A stretch of 64,000 nt of DNA. Source: Methylomonas sp. 11b. GTDB lineage: Bacteria; Pseudomonadota; Gammaproteobacteria; Methylococcales; Methylomonadaceae. The translations under genes and the position numbers were made by a program. How positions within the stretch are numbered: the stretch's first letter is position 1; each line of letters begins with the position of its first letter. Shown piece by piece: positions 19,228-28,746 of the stretch. The notes below the pieces were generated by a model. The model did no database searches, was not told the origin of the DNA, and saw nothing but the letters and a program-made list of their open reading frames with translations. The stretch covers positions 5,265,741 through 5,329,740 of the forward strand of contig NZ_KI911557.1 in NCBI RefSeq assembly GCF_000515215.1, given 5' to 3'.

Positions 19228-19803
19228 ATGTGTATCTTGTACAAATTATCGCTCATTTGTGGAATTACACCTCTATTGTTCGGAACCATCATCTTTTTTA
19301 GCTGGTTAGGATTAAGAGCTGAATGGCTTATGGTTGCGGGTATATACACTATTTTTTTTGGTTTAATCTTGTTTGTATGCGGCTTACTGTGTCTATTCTT
19401 ATATGGCCATAAAGAACGCAAAATTGGGAATATGTACCCTGTAAGAAGGTCGTTAATTTCATTGCTCATACTTTTATTCAATTTTCCTGCCGCTGCATTA
19501 GCCGTATATTCTGCTGATTACATTCTGAGTACCAGTATAGTTACAGTCGAAAACAATTCGGCCTTTGGGGTAACAGGCTTTGTTTTAATTGAAAAAGATA
19601 CAACCTATTACGTTCCCAATATTTACCCAGGGCGAAAAATTAGTAAAGATTTTCATTTTAAATATGAAGGATCAGTTCATTACCGATTGTCTCTAAACGG
19701 TACTAAAAAAGAAGGGATTGTTTTTGCTTATGTAACTGGCGGTTTAGGCGAAAAAGCCACAATGAATATCACAAAAGACGGTTCAGTTGAAATTTCTAAT
19801 TAG
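19228..19803 (+). CDS. Small integral membrane protein of unknown function
   Basis: A 191-residue protein with three predicted membrane helices: about residues 7-27, 33-58 and 72-95. A soluble, beta-like C-terminal half (VENNSAFGVTGFVLIEKD and following) probably faces the periplasm. Base composition is clearly more AT-rich than the flanking genes, which hints at recent acquisition. No SD stronger than a weak AAG is seen before the ATG. I do not recognise the family. Confidence 0.5.
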   Translation: MCILYKLSLICGITPLLFGTIIFFSWLGLRAEWLMVAGIYTIFFGLILFVCGLLCLFLYGHKERKIGNMYPVRRSLISLLILLFNFPAAALAVYSADYILSTSIVTVENNSAFGVTGFVLIEKDTTYYVPNIYPGRKISKDFHFKYEGSVHYRLSLNGTKKEGIVFAYVTGGLGEKATMNITKDGSVEISN

Positions 19804-19908
19804 ATTTATTATTTTATGAATAGACCGTTGTAGTCTTCAAAAATTTACAGATGTCTGCAACGATCTATCCATGGTTATAAGATTTTCTGATGCGAAATTA
19901 GTTGATGA

Positions 19909-20238
19909 CTATTCCCGTCTTAAATTATGCTTCTTGCGTGCAATATTTCGGCTGGCTTTGTTTTGTTGATGGGTCAGTCTGGCTCGTTCTCCGGCGGTAA
20001 CCACGCCATCGGCTTTAGCAGCTTCTTCTTGACGCGCTATGCGCATTTGTTGATGTTCCAAACGGTTGGCTTCTCGGTTGGTTAAGGCGCCGGACGCCTC
20101 GCCCTGCTCGATGCGTCTTTCCTGATTTTCCTGGCGCTGGTCGATACGCGGCGTTTCGATGCCGGCGAAGCAGGGTTGCGCCAAGCCAAAAAACGCAAGC
20201 AACGCGCCCGACAGTAAAAATTGGTTGATGTTATTCAT
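19909..20238 (-). CDS. Small secreted charged protein of unknown function
   Basis: A 109-residue protein with a signal peptide (FLLSGALLAFFGLAQPCFAG) and a highly charged mature part of about 80 residues. The mature part has a repeated pattern in which GALTNREANRLEHQQMRIAR and GVVTAGERARLTHQQNKASR share the layout G-x-hydrophobic-T-x-x-E-x-x-R-L-x-H-Q-Q. It is therefore a tandem duplication of a helix-loop-helix unit, probably periplasmic. The G-D/S-G-x-hydrophobic-T loops recall EF-hand-like turns, but key acidic positions are few. Function unknown. Confidence 0.6.
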   Translation of the reverse strand: MNNINQFLLSGALLAFFGLAQPCFAGIETPRIDQRQENQERRIEQGEASGALTNREANRLEHQQMRIARQEEAAKADGVVTAGERARLTHQQNKASRNIARKKHNLRRE

Positions 20239-20338
20239 GTGTGCCTCGGTAGTGTCGTTATTAGGTTGCCAACTTCAGTAAACAGCTGGCGATGTCATTT
20301 TAGCCGGCAATATTAAGTTCACCTTAACGTCGCGCGCC

Positions 20339-20379
20339 GAGCTTGTCGAAGGCCAAACAGCCTGGGCTTCGACGAGCTT
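20339..20379. repeat. Palindromic intergenic repeat (GAGCTTGTCGAAG type)
   Basis: GAGCTTGTCGAAG (20339-20351) pairs with CTTCGACGAGCTT (20367-20379) with two mismatched positions. The core resembles the dispersed CTTCGACAAGCTC repeat common in bacterial genomes. Nothing else is visible in 20239-20593 apart from the left flank of the IS110 element. Confidence 0.6.
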
Positions 20380-20593
20380 GTATGGTAAAGGTTAAGAGAA
20401 TCGGGGAGACTTTGGTTGTCGGGATGGAGGGACATCGACAAGCATCTGCTAAGACAGACCTCACTGAGAAATCATCCCATCGCGTCTTCCAGAGTCGATG
20501 AAGAATCTAGCGGTTAGACCGCCGATTTGTGCACAAGCTTACTCGGCAGACGCACCACCCCGACTCTCTTATTTTTCAACAGGTGGAGGACGT

Positions 20594-21547
20594 ATGACAA
20601 GCGAAATGTTGATCGGTATCGATGTAGCAAAAGATGAACTGGTGATAGATTCAGAGCAGGGTTTGTTGACGCTTGCCAATACGGCAGAGGCCATCAATGC
20701 CTGGCTGAAGACGTTACCGACCGGGAGTTATATTGGCCTGGAAGCCACCAGCGATTATCATCAACTCATGGCAGAGCAAGCGGTATTGATGGGCATGGTC
20801 GTCTATGTGCTGAACCCACGGGATATGCGCCATTATGCCCTGGGTTTGGGCAGACGGGGCAAGACGGATCGAGTGGACGCCCAAATGATCCGGCGATTTA
20901 TCACCGCTGAACGGGGTCATTTACGTCCCTATCAACCTGCTTCGGCGATGCAGCACCAAGTGGCTTTACTGCAACGGCGCCGTGCGACGGTCGTCAAGCA
21001 TCGTCAAGCTCTGCAAAAAGCCTTGCGAAGCGTGAAGGAACTTGAAGCGCCACTCATTGATACCGTGGTCGCCTTGGACGGATTGCTCAAGCATATCGAT
21101 CAGCAACTGGATGACTTATTAACTTTGCAGCCTGCACTGAAAGCCGAGGCCCGACGTCTTGAGAGCATACCGGGTATTGGCCGGCAAACCTCAACACAGC
21201 TGGCTGTCTTGTTTGATCGGGTCCCGTTAAGCCGCAGCGATGCCGTAGTAGCCTTTGTCGGGCTGGATCCCCGAGCCTGTGACTCAGGCCAAAAGCGGGG
21301 CCGCCGACGCGTATCCAAACGGGGACCGGGTGAACTGAGACGGCTGTTATACAACTGCGCCCAGGCAGCCGCCAAAACGGCTGTGTGGAAACCCTATTAC
21401 CAAGAGTTAAGAGCCAGAGAGTTCTCGGCAACTCAGGCGCTAGTGATTATCGCCAGAAAATTATTACGCATCGCATTCTCGCTTTGGCAACAAGCCGATG
21501 CCCGATTTGACGCTCAGAAAATTGCTTGCCTCAACAATGCAGCTTGA
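20594..21547 (+). mobile_element. IS110-family transposase gene
   Basis: The ATG at 20594 with GGAGG four bases upstream gives a 317-residue protein; an in-frame ATG at 20498 lacks such a site. The N-terminal DEDD (RuvC-like) domain begins LIGIDVAKDELVI and includes YVLNPRDMRHYALGLG and KTDRVDAQMIRRF. The C-terminal transposase domain has SIPGIGRQTSTQLAV, FVGLDPRACDSGQKRG and the conserved serine region. It appears full length, so probably active. IS110 elements lack terminal inverted repeats and I could not define the ends; the element may extend some 100 bases either side, where noncoding ends can encode a bridge RNA. Confidence 0.9.
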
Positions 21548-21621
21548 CGAAAACCATAGAATCTCAGCCCGAACGGAGTATCAGTGATAAATAGGGCAGG
21601 GTTAATAAACTCCAATCAGTT

Positions 21622-22902
21622 TCAAGAAACCAAATAGGTTGAACTCGGTTCCTGGCCGGCTTCCAGAATTTGTTTCATGCTGACCATGTCATAACCACCG
21701 GACAGCAGGACAATAAAGCGTTCCCGCAGCATGGGGCTTTGCCGGGAACGCAGGATGATGTTATTGGCGTCTTTTTGTTCCAGGATTCGGTACCAGTTGT
21801 AAATCATCTGAAAAATCCGCTCCATCGGTTCGCGGATGCGCTCCTCATAATTACGCAGCCGAGCAGCGCTGAAATCGCCACCGTTAGCGAAACCGTCCAG
21901 CACCGCATCGGCAGCGAACACGCCGCTGCGCATCGCTAGCGTCACCCCAGCGGAAAATACCGGGTCGACAAACATCGAGGCATCGCCCACCAGTAAAAAG
22001 CCGTCGCCGTGAAAGCGTTCGTTCATGTAGCCAATAGAGGAAATGGTTTTGATATCCATGGCTTGCTGCGCGCCCGTTAACCACTCGCGAACGCACTCGC
22101 AGCTTTGGATGGCGGCCTCGAAGCGTTGCTGCGGCGAATCGCCAAGACTTTTCGCAAAGCGGCTGTCCAACACTGCGCCGACGCTGGTGATATTGTCTCG
22201 TAGCGGAATGTACCAAACCCAGCCGCCGTCGATGGTATGGATGTCGGTGGTTACCGAGCCGTCCATCACCTCGCCAAAATTGATAAAACCGTGTGGGTCG
22301 CGGCGAAAGCCGCCTTTAAAATGGGCGAAATGGGCGATTTTGTTCAGCTCGGGCAAGGGCCGCCGCCAGTTTAACTTGCGGGCGATCATAGATTCGCGGC
22401 CCGAGGCGTCGATGACGACTGAGGTATGAATCGGCGCCGGGTCAGAGCCATTTTTGCCAGCACTAACGCCAATCGCGCGTTCGCCGTCGAATAACACATC
22501 GGCGACCGACCATTCCCGGCGCACCTCCACGCCGCATTCGGCGGCATGCTCCAGCAGAATTTGATCAAAGCGCGCGCGCTCGACGTGATAGGTATAGGGC
22601 CGTTCGAAATACCCCGGATATTCCGCGGTCAGCAGTAACACATCGGGTTTTTGGTTGAACATGCCAAAGTTCGCGCCTTGCTTGACCGTAAAGCCTTCGG
22701 CTTCGATTTTTTCGGTGACACCCAGCCGCCGCCAGATTTCCCAGCAAGCCGGCAATAAAGATTCGCCGATTTGAAAGCGTGGAAAGCGCGAGCGTTCGAA
22801 CAACACCACGCGTTTACCCGCTTTGGCCAACATGATCGCCGCGCTGGCGCCGGCCGGGCCGCCACCGATGACGGCGGCATCGAAGCGTTCAGATGGCGGC
22901 AT
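21622..22902 (-). CDS. Flavin-dependent halogenase-like oxidoreductase
   Basis: A 426-residue FAD protein with the dinucleotide motif VIGGGPAGASAA (residues 11-22) and the second FAD motif GFLLVGDASMFVDPVFSAGV. It has the halogenase-type W-x-W-x-I-P signature (GGWVWYIP, residues 227-233). A candidate catalytic lysine is Lys74 in GFTVKQGANF. Family members chlorinate or brominate phenols, pyrroles or carrier-bound substrates using FADH2, chloride and oxygen. Some relatives are monooxygenases or geranylgeranyl reductases, so the halogenase role is likely but unproven. No carrier protein or flavin reductase is nearby. Confidence 0.7.
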   Translation of the reverse strand: MPPSERFDAAVIGGGPAGASAAIMLAKAGKRVVLFERSRFPRFQIGESLLPACWEIWRRLGVTEKIEAEGFTVKQGANFGMFNQKPDVLLLTAEYPGYFERPYTYHVERARFDQILLEHAAECGVEVRREWSVADVLFDGERAIGVSAGKNGSDPAPIHTSVVIDASGRESMIARKLNWRRPLPELNKIAHFAHFKGGFRRDPHGFINFGEVMDGSVTTDIHTIDGGWVWYIPLRDNITSVGAVLDSRFAKSLGDSPQQRFEAAIQSCECVREWLTGAQQAMDIKTISSIGYMNERFHGDGFLLVGDASMFVDPVFSAGVTLAMRSGVFAADAVLDGFANGGDFSAARLRNYEERIREPMERIFQMIYNWYRILEQKDANNIILRSRQSPMLRERFIVLLSGGYDMVSMKQILEAGQEPSSTYLVS

Positions 22903-23051
22903 GCTGTTTCACCTGTGTTAAAGAAAACCGGTTTAGTTTCATCGTAGATTTCATATTGTTCAGTCAAATGTCCGATGCAAAAGCATCAGTTGGCTAACGC
23001 TGATTTTGTAATAATACCTGCCTAACGCGACTCACTCCAAACGATTGGCCG

Positions 23052-24251
23052 ATGAACACCACTGAAATATTTCTGATTGCCTTAACCATTATCTACAGCC
23101 TGCCGTATCTGATTTGGCGAATCGGCCGGACCGACTATTTCGCGCCTTTGGTGGTGGTGCAGATTATCACCGGAATTTTGCTGGGGCCGGGGGTCTTGGG
23201 TGCCGCGTTTCCGGATTATTATGCCTTTGTTTTTAACAAACAGGTGATACAAGCGCTGAACGGTATCACCTGGTGGTCGGTGATGCTGTTTGTCTGGGTG
23301 GCAGGCATTGAATTGGATCTGCGCCAGGCCTGGCAACATCGGCTGGAAACCAGCATCACCGCTGGGTTGGCGCTGGGCGTGCCCTTGGGCTTGGGTTGCG
23401 TTGTGGCTTTGGGCATGCTGATGTTCGAAGGCTGGATGGGAGCCAAGGCCATGCCTTGGCAATTTGTGCTGGGGATGGGGATGTCCTGTGCCGTGACGGC
23501 GCTGCCGATCTTGATTTTGTTGATGGAAAAACTGGAAATTCTGCGTCAGCCCATCGGCCAGCGCATCTTGCGTTACGCCAGCATGGACGATATTGCAATT
23601 TGGGCGGTGCTGGCCTTGATTCTGTTGGATTGGGAGCGGGTAGGCCGGCAGGGCGCTTTTTTGTTGGGTTTTGCAATCAGCGCCTACGGCATTCGTAAAC
23701 TAATGGCCTGGCTGCCGGAACGTGACCGTTGGTATGTCGGCATCATCGCCCTGGCCGCTACCGGCTTTGCCGCAGACTGGGCCGGGCTGCATTTTATGGT
23801 GGGGGCGTTTTTGGCCGGCGCTATCCTGGATGGCTGTTGGTTTAATCAAAACCAGCTGGACATGCTCCGCCACCATCTGTTACTGACGGTGATGCCGGTC
23901 TATTTCATCAGCGCCGGCTTGAAAACCAATTGGGCAATGGGCGGCGCGGCGGTACTGGTCGTCGCCGGGGTATTGTTGTTGGTCTCGGTGTTCGGAAAGT
24001 TGCTGGGTATCCATCTGGCCGGAAAAATCCTGAAATGGCGGCGCGGCGAGGCTTCGTTGATTGGTTGGCTGCTGCAAACCAAAGCCTTAATCATGATTAT
24101 CTTTGCCAATGTCTTGCTGGATAAAGAAATTATTAGCAGCGAAACCTTCACCGCCCTGTTACTAATGGCCGTGCTCAGTACCATGCTGACGGTGCCGGTG
24201 GTATCGCCGAAATTGGCGCGGATGCAGGCGCTTATCTCGCGTGCAGAATAA
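23052..24251 (+). CDS. CPA2-type cation:proton antiporter
   Basis: A 399-residue membrane protein with about 12 hydrophobic segments. The motifs GILLGPGVLG, FVWVAGIELDLRQAW and the central AGLHFMVGAFLAGAILDG match Kef/Nha-type CPA2 exchangers, which swap K+ or Na+ for protons across the inner membrane. There is no C-terminal RCK nucleotide-binding domain, so it is shorter than KefB/KefC. It lies between the two flavoprotein genes and on the opposite strand, so functional linkage to them is uncertain. Confidence 0.85.
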   Translation: MNTTEIFLIALTIIYSLPYLIWRIGRTDYFAPLVVVQIITGILLGPGVLGAAFPDYYAFVFNKQVIQALNGITWWSVMLFVWVAGIELDLRQAWQHRLETSITAGLALGVPLGLGCVVALGMLMFEGWMGAKAMPWQFVLGMGMSCAVTALPILILLMEKLEILRQPIGQRILRYASMDDIAIWAVLALILLDWERVGRQGAFLLGFAISAYGIRKLMAWLPERDRWYVGIIALAATGFAADWAGLHFMVGAFLAGAILDGCWFNQNQLDMLRHHLLLTVMPVYFISAGLKTNWAMGGAAVLVVAGVLLLVSVFGKLLGIHLAGKILKWRRGEASLIGWLLQTKALIMIIFANVLLDKEIISSETFTALLLMAVLSTMLTVPVVSPKLARMQALISRAE

Positions 24252-24266
24252 GTAGGTCAGACGCCC

Positions 24267-25820
24267 TTAGTCATCCAGGCCTAAAGTTTTCCAAAAGTCT
24301 TCTTGCTTAGCGATACCCAGTACTGCTTGCGCGGCGAGTAAGGCCGAAACGCTGACCCCGGCCACACCGCCGCCAGGCCGAGTCCAATGGCCGGTGTGGA
24401 ACAAGCCGGGCAGGGCGCCGACTACACTTGGCCGGTTCGGGCCGATCTGATCCGGGCTGGGCGCAAAACCATAGGCTGCGCCGTGGCGGTTTAGGGTGTA
24501 GCGCTCCATGGTGCGAGGCGAGCCGGACTCCACTACCAACAAATGGTCGTTCAGGCCGGGAAAATGTCGCTCGGCTTTTTCTAATAGGCGTTGCTGAAAA
24601 CCGTTCTTGGCGATGCGCCAGGATTCCCCCACGTCAAATGGACACAGTGTGGTCAGCATCATGATGCTTTGTCCGGGCGGCGCCAGCGAGGAGTCGGCGA
24701 AGGATGGCAGCGTTGCAGAAAACCAATTGCTCTGGCCGGTTTGGCTTAATGCATAGCTGGCTTCGTGGTCGAACGATTCAAAGAAAAAGCCTTCATGAGC
24801 ATGATCTTGCTCAGAGAGAGGCAGGTCGGTGGCGATATAACTGGCGAAGATCGATAAGGACGGCGACAGCTTTGCCAAGCCTTCGCAATAGCCGTTTGGC
24901 AAATGCTCCCGACCGATTAACAGCTCGGCGGTGTGCTGGATGTCGATGTTGGAAACTACCGTTTCAGAACGAATCAGCTGGCCGTTTTCCAAGACGATGC
25001 CGCAGGCTTTGCCTTGCTCGACTAAAATGCGGCGCACGCTAGCATTTAGCAACACTTCGCCGCCTTGATTTTCGATGGCGGCGGCCAGTTGATTGGCGTA
25101 AACCTGGAAACTGCCTCGACAGTAATAACCGCCTTCGTAAGTGTAACCGGCCATCATCGAGGCCCAATACAAGAAGGACAATTGTGACGGTGGTAAACCC
25201 AAGTAAGGCCAGAGCATCGCGCAAGCGCTTTTCAGGCGAGCATCGACTAGAAACTCGTCCAGCGCTTCGGCCAACGTGGTACGCCGATAGCGGAATAAAT
25301 TGCCCAGCGTTTGCATCGGCGAAACCCGCGTTACTTTACTTTGCGACAACACTTCCTCGGCCAGCATGGCTTCTTCCGCCAATACTTTACAAAGCCGGAT
25401 CAGCGCCAGCAGGCGGTCTTTTTCCTGCGGAAAGTGTTCAGTCAAGCCAGCCACGAACGCAGCTTCGCCGGCTTGTAACGGGATTTCGAAATCCGAAAAA
25501 ACCGCGCGGGCGTATGATGGGACAGGGATGAACAGTTCCTCCGGATCTATACCCGCCACCCGGCAGATCTTATTCATAGTGCTGCCATTGCCATAACCCT
25601 CTGCGCTGCACCCGCTGACCAGATGTACGCCGGAATCAAAATGAAAGTTTCGACGTTTGAAGCCGTGGGCATAACCGCCCGGCCTGTCGTGTCTTTCCAC
25701 CAACAACACCGACTTGCCGGTTTTCGCCAGCAATGCGGCGGTACTGAGACCGCCGATACCCGCGCCAATGACGACGACGTCGTAAACTTCTTTTGCCGAT
25801 TCCGTGTGAACGCCGCGCAT
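24267..25820 (-). CDS. CrtI/CrtO-like FAD-dependent oxidoreductase
   Basis: A 517-residue protein with the N-terminal FAD motif VVVIGAGIGGLSTAALLAKT and GGYAHGFKRRNFHFDSGVHL, typical of phytoene desaturases and CrtO ketolases. The C-terminal GLFHTGHWTRPGGGVAGVS is the family flavin-binding end. Relatives desaturate or isomerise polyenes and carotenoids. No other carotenoid gene is adjacent. A halogenase-like gene lies 1.4 kb away on the same strand, a pairing that can occur in pigment clusters, but without the ketosynthases expected of aryl polyene synthesis. The substrate is not assignable from sequence. Confidence 0.8.
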   Translation of the reverse strand: MRGVHTESAKEVYDVVVIGAGIGGLSTAALLAKTGKSVLLVERHDRPGGYAHGFKRRNFHFDSGVHLVSGCSAEGYGNGSTMNKICRVAGIDPEELFIPVPSYARAVFSDFEIPLQAGEAAFVAGLTEHFPQEKDRLLALIRLCKVLAEEAMLAEEVLSQSKVTRVSPMQTLGNLFRYRRTTLAEALDEFLVDARLKSACAMLWPYLGLPPSQLSFLYWASMMAGYTYEGGYYCRGSFQVYANQLAAAIENQGGEVLLNASVRRILVEQGKACGIVLENGQLIRSETVVSNIDIQHTAELLIGREHLPNGYCEGLAKLSPSLSIFASYIATDLPLSEQDHAHEGFFFESFDHEASYALSQTGQSNWFSATLPSFADSSLAPPGQSIMMLTTLCPFDVGESWRIAKNGFQQRLLEKAERHFPGLNDHLLVVESGSPRTMERYTLNRHGAAYGFAPSPDQIGPNRPSVVGALPGLFHTGHWTRPGGGVAGVSVSALLAAQAVLGIAKQEDFWKTLGLDD

Positions 25821-26033
25821 TGAGTGTCTTCTATGAGGATAAATAGCGGGTTAGCTTAGGAACAAACTCGACGGAAAACAAGTGCTTGGTTTTTGTCGGG
25901 GCAATCCCGGCAACAAATAGTCACTTGTCATTCAATACAAGGTTAGGAAAGGCGGTGTTTGTTCATTAGGGGTGTGTTTTAACGAATCGTACCAATCGCT
26001 TGCGATGCACTTTGTCTACCAAATCCTCCGTGC

Positions 26034-26125
26034 CGCAAAAACCGCCAGGAATCCAGCACGATATTCACTGTCGCTGGGCGAGTAAGCTGCGGCAGCCGGT
26101 GATGCGCTGTGGTGAATAAGACGGA
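26034..26125 (-). pseudogene. Fragment of a REP-associated tyrosine transposase (RAYT)
   Basis: On the minus strand this encodes TTAHHRLPQLTRPATVNIVLDSWRFL, matching residues of the intact RAYT at 28105-28638 (TRPATVNIVLDSWRFL identical). The catalytic part is missing, so it is a dead remnant of a related copy. It sits beside a REP half-element at 26128-26150. Confidence 0.8.
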
Positions 26126-26127
26126 AC

Positions 26128-26150
26128 GGAAGCTGGAGCTTGGGAACCAG
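26128..26150. repeat. Partial REP element
   Basis: It reads GGAAGCTGGAGCTTGGGAACC and so joins the left half of the GGAAGC-type palindrome to the right half of the TTCCCAAGC-type palindrome found at 28-32 kb. This looks like a REP pair deleted across its centre. Confidence 0.7.
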
Positions 26151-26205
26151 CAAAATGATGGAAGCTTGCAACGATGGGGATTCGCGGCGACAATCCCGCT
26201 CCGCC

Positions 26206-27069
26206 ATGACGCCCTTACTTCCTCAACAAATCGCCCCTGTTGACACCCAACAGCGTGCATTGACCGATGCCTATCTGGCGGAGCGGATCGATGCATTGCA
26301 GGCTTATTTTCTGGGCTTGCGGGTTCAGGTCGATGCGCTGCTCGCGCCTCAACTGCCGGCTGCTGCGGGCAAGGCTTATCCTTATGGCCGTTGCGAGGAG
26401 ATCACCCGCGAGCTTTACGCACTAATGGCGACCCGGTTACGCCAACCGCAGGCGCCGATCGAACAGCTATTGCACGACTTCATGGCTCAAGGCGGTATCG
26501 TGCGCTCGGTATGGGGCGTGTTGCGCGAACAATATTTCCAGAACGCGCTGCAATTCGGCGGCTTGTATGTCGATGTCGCCAACGATACCGTGGACGTGAA
26601 CAAAGCGCCGGTGGAAATTCTGCCGCTCGCGGCCAGCGGCTTGGTCGCCGTGCGCGATCTGGCCCATTTTCGCCGGACCGCCGAATCCTATTGGGGCGCG
26701 ACTATCTACGCCAATCACCTGTTGCCCTCGCTGGCGCCGCTGTTACCCATGGTATCGGTCAGTCCCGGCCGGTTGCGGTCCGGGCTGCAATCGGCCTGCG
26801 ATTATATGATTGCATTGATGTGTCGCGACAACTTCGAGCAGGCCGAAGCCTGGCTGCGTGAAGGCCCGCCGCCGCCGGATGAGGAAGCGGCCGCGTTACT
26901 GGCCGATACGCCAGCCGACCTCAGGCCCTGGACAGACAAAGGCAGAGACGAAGCCATCCTCGCCTGCCAGCGCGCCCGGATCGCTCACTGTGCTGCCGAT
27001 GACCGTTGGCGTCAGGCACGCGTGCTGGATTACCTGCGTTCATTGTGTGGTCCTGCAGTGACGAGTTGA
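26206..27069 (+). CDS. Conserved-looking cytoplasmic protein of unknown function
   Basis: A 287-residue ORF from the ATG at 26206; the longer version from 26140 would start inside the REP remnant. No ribosome site is evident. The protein is helical, has no signal peptide or membrane helix, and has several tryptophans and a proline run (EGPPPPDEEAAALL). GC content is high and codon use matches core genes, so it is probably real. No motif is recognised. It lies downstream of the CrtI-like gene but on the opposite strand. Confidence 0.5.
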   Translation: MTPLLPQQIAPVDTQQRALTDAYLAERIDALQAYFLGLRVQVDALLAPQLPAAAGKAYPYGRCEEITRELYALMATRLRQPQAPIEQLLHDFMAQGGIVRSVWGVLREQYFQNALQFGGLYVDVANDTVDVNKAPVEILPLAASGLVAVRDLAHFRRTAESYWGATIYANHLLPSLAPLLPMVSVSPGRLRSGLQSACDYMIALMCRDNFEQAEAWLREGPPPPDEEAAALLADTPADLRPWTDKGRDEAILACQRARIAHCAADDRWRQARVLDYLRSLCGPAVTS

Positions 27070-27358
27070 GTATTTTGCTTGAAGCGGGTCAGATGGAGGA
27101 TTTCCTTACAAACTTGGCCGGCCAGTTCGCGAGTGGGACAAATCACGATATTACCGTGTCTACCATTCGAAGGGTTAGCGATTCGCGCTGACCGACATCC
27201 TCTATACTGAGTCCCGATATTATTAGTCGTCGAGGAAAAATGTACAGCTAGAAAACTCGGCTATCCTTATCCGGTTAGTGGCATTGGACCAAACCAATGA
27301 TTTGGCGATATGCGATAAACATTTTCAACGTTTAATTAAAGTCGAAGCGGAGTGGAAT

Positions 27359-28027
27359 ATGGCTAGCTTGGAAGATTTCAGAGCATTATTAATAAAGGAG
27401 CCGGAGAAAGCGTTTACCGATTACGTCCTGGAAATAGACGAAGTGAGTTTTGACTGGAAAGATGCCAATGCCGGTATTCGGGCCGATGGTGGCGTTCGAG
27501 ATATTGAATGGCACTTTGAAAAGCCTAATATCATTAAAATGTATCCCGGTCAGGGCGGGGATAAGGAGAGACGAATATATTATTTGCCGTGGAAAAATAA
27601 GAGTTTAACCCAAGTGACTCTTGATAAAGATTCGCCGCCGTACTTTTTGACTTCCGAATTTAGTAATTGTCGGTTCACGATTCATTTTCACGACCAAAAC
27701 GGGAATAGCGTGACCGTCATGCATGTTGCGGGCGATGTGAAAGGTGAAGGCGGCTTCACGGGCGGCAATACCCGAAATGACATGGAAGCGCAAAATGCTC
27801 CGCCACTTCCAGTTGTAAGAACCCGGCGTATGTCGGTTAGTAAACCGCAGCCGTCGGTACAGGGCGCATCATGGAAAAAATACAATGCATCGGCGAAAGA
27901 TACGGTGTATTACGATTCAAAAGCCGTTGTTTTTGGATTTCGGAAGGGAGACGGGGGATGGGTGTTCTATGCCCAGAATCTCGATGCAAATAAGGTCGGA
28001 AAGGGCTTAATCGACTTGTCGGCGTGA
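27359..28027 (+). CDS. Hypothetical protein, 222 residues
   Basis: I place the start at the ATG at 27359, with GGAG six bases upstream; the GTG at 27278 lacks a site. The sequence (MASLEDFRALLIKEPEKAFT...) is polar, without signal peptide or membrane helix, and with a beta-rich core (HFEKPNIIKMYP, RRIYYLPWKNKSLTQVTL). The C-terminal quarter after a low-complexity linker (VVRTRRMSVSKPQPS) may be a second small domain ending in FRKGDGGWVFYAQNL. I do not recognise it. A separate GAGGAAAAATG start at 27240 hits a stop after three codons. Confidence 0.45.
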   Translation: MASLEDFRALLIKEPEKAFTDYVLEIDEVSFDWKDANAGIRADGGVRDIEWHFEKPNIIKMYPGQGGDKERRIYYLPWKNKSLTQVTLDKDSPPYFLTSEFSNCRFTIHFHDQNGNSVTVMHVAGDVKGEGGFTGGNTRNDMEAQNAPPLPVVRTRRMSVSKPQPSVQGASWKKYNASAKDTVYYDSKAVVFGFRKGDGGWVFYAQNLDANKVGKGLIDLSA

Positions 28028-28047
28028 TATGCCACGTCATTTCCACT

Positions 28048-28097
28048 GGTTCCCAAGCTCCAGCTTGGGAACCCACGCCTCGGAAGCTCCAGCTTCC
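28048..28097. repeat. REP pair at the 3' end of the RAYT gene
   Basis: Two perfect palindromes lie side by side: a 26-base one at 28048-28073 (arms GGTTCCCAAGCT and AGCTTGGGAACC, CC centre) and a 16-base one at 28082-28097 (GGAAGCTCCAGCTTCC). They end 8 bases from the RAYT stop codon and are the presumed substrate of that enzyme. Confidence 0.9.
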
Positions 28098-28104
28098 CAA
28101 ATCC

Positions 28105-28638
28105 TCACCAGTCTTTAACCACCTCAATCAAGCCCTCCATTCCCGCATAATTCCGCGCACTGGAATAACGCCAATGCTCAGGTAAATCCACATAACCGCG
28201 TTTCACCGGATTAAGGTGAATGTAATCCAGCTTCTGCCGCATCCCCGCCTCGGATTCGATCAGCTGCGGATGGCTACCTTCCTCCCAAACCTGATACTCG
28301 CATTCGATCTTATGCGGCCGCTTCAACAACGCCAATAACTTCAACACCCGCTCAGAGCCGCTTTGTTGCAGATAGTCGATGATTTGCTTGGCTGTGTAAG
28401 CCTTAAAACGCTGCATGTCCCGGCTTAAATCCGGCGAAGCGGCAATCAGATGCAGGTGATTTTCCAGGATCACGTAGCCGTATAGCTGAAACCCGCTGTC
28501 GAGCTGCAAAAACCGCCAGGAATCCAGCACGATGTTCACCGTCGCCGGGCGCGTAAACAGCGGCAGCCAATGGTTTATCGTCGCGGTCAGGAAGTGCGGG
28601 CTGGGGTTTTGCAGGACTCGGTAGCTGCTGCGGGTCAT
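28105..28638 (-). CDS. REP-associated tyrosine transposase (RAYT, Y1/HUH family)
   Basis: A 177-residue Y1 transposase-like protein. The HUH metal-binding pair is His61 and His63 in LENHLHLIA, and the probable nucleophile is Tyr81 in MQRFKAYTAKQIIDYL. The C-terminal IHLNPVKRGYV and WRYSSARNY are typical of RAYTs. These enzymes nick REP palindromes in single-stranded DNA and are thought to spread them. The gene seems intact and is flanked by its REP pair; the REP copies at 26.1, 30.4, 31.2 and 32.0 kb share the same palindrome cores. Confidence 0.92.
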   Translation of the reverse strand: MTRSSYRVLQNPSPHFLTATINHWLPLFTRPATVNIVLDSWRFLQLDSGFQLYGYVILENHLHLIAASPDLSRDMQRFKAYTAKQIIDYLQQSGSERVLKLLALLKRPHKIECEYQVWEEGSHPQLIESEAGMRQKLDYIHLNPVKRGYVDLPEHWRYSSARNYAGMEGLIEVVKDW

Positions 28639-28746
28639 TGGCTATGGTGAGTGGGGATGGAGGTTGAAGTTTGGTAAATATTAAACAGCACCAATGCGAT
28701 TGATGCGGTGCACATTGTTTACCGCATCGAGCTCCTCCGACACAGG

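Noticed and set aside
20498..20593. Longer N-terminus for the IS110 transposase
   Set aside because: The extra 32 residues are not family-like; the ATG at 20594 has GGAGG in front.
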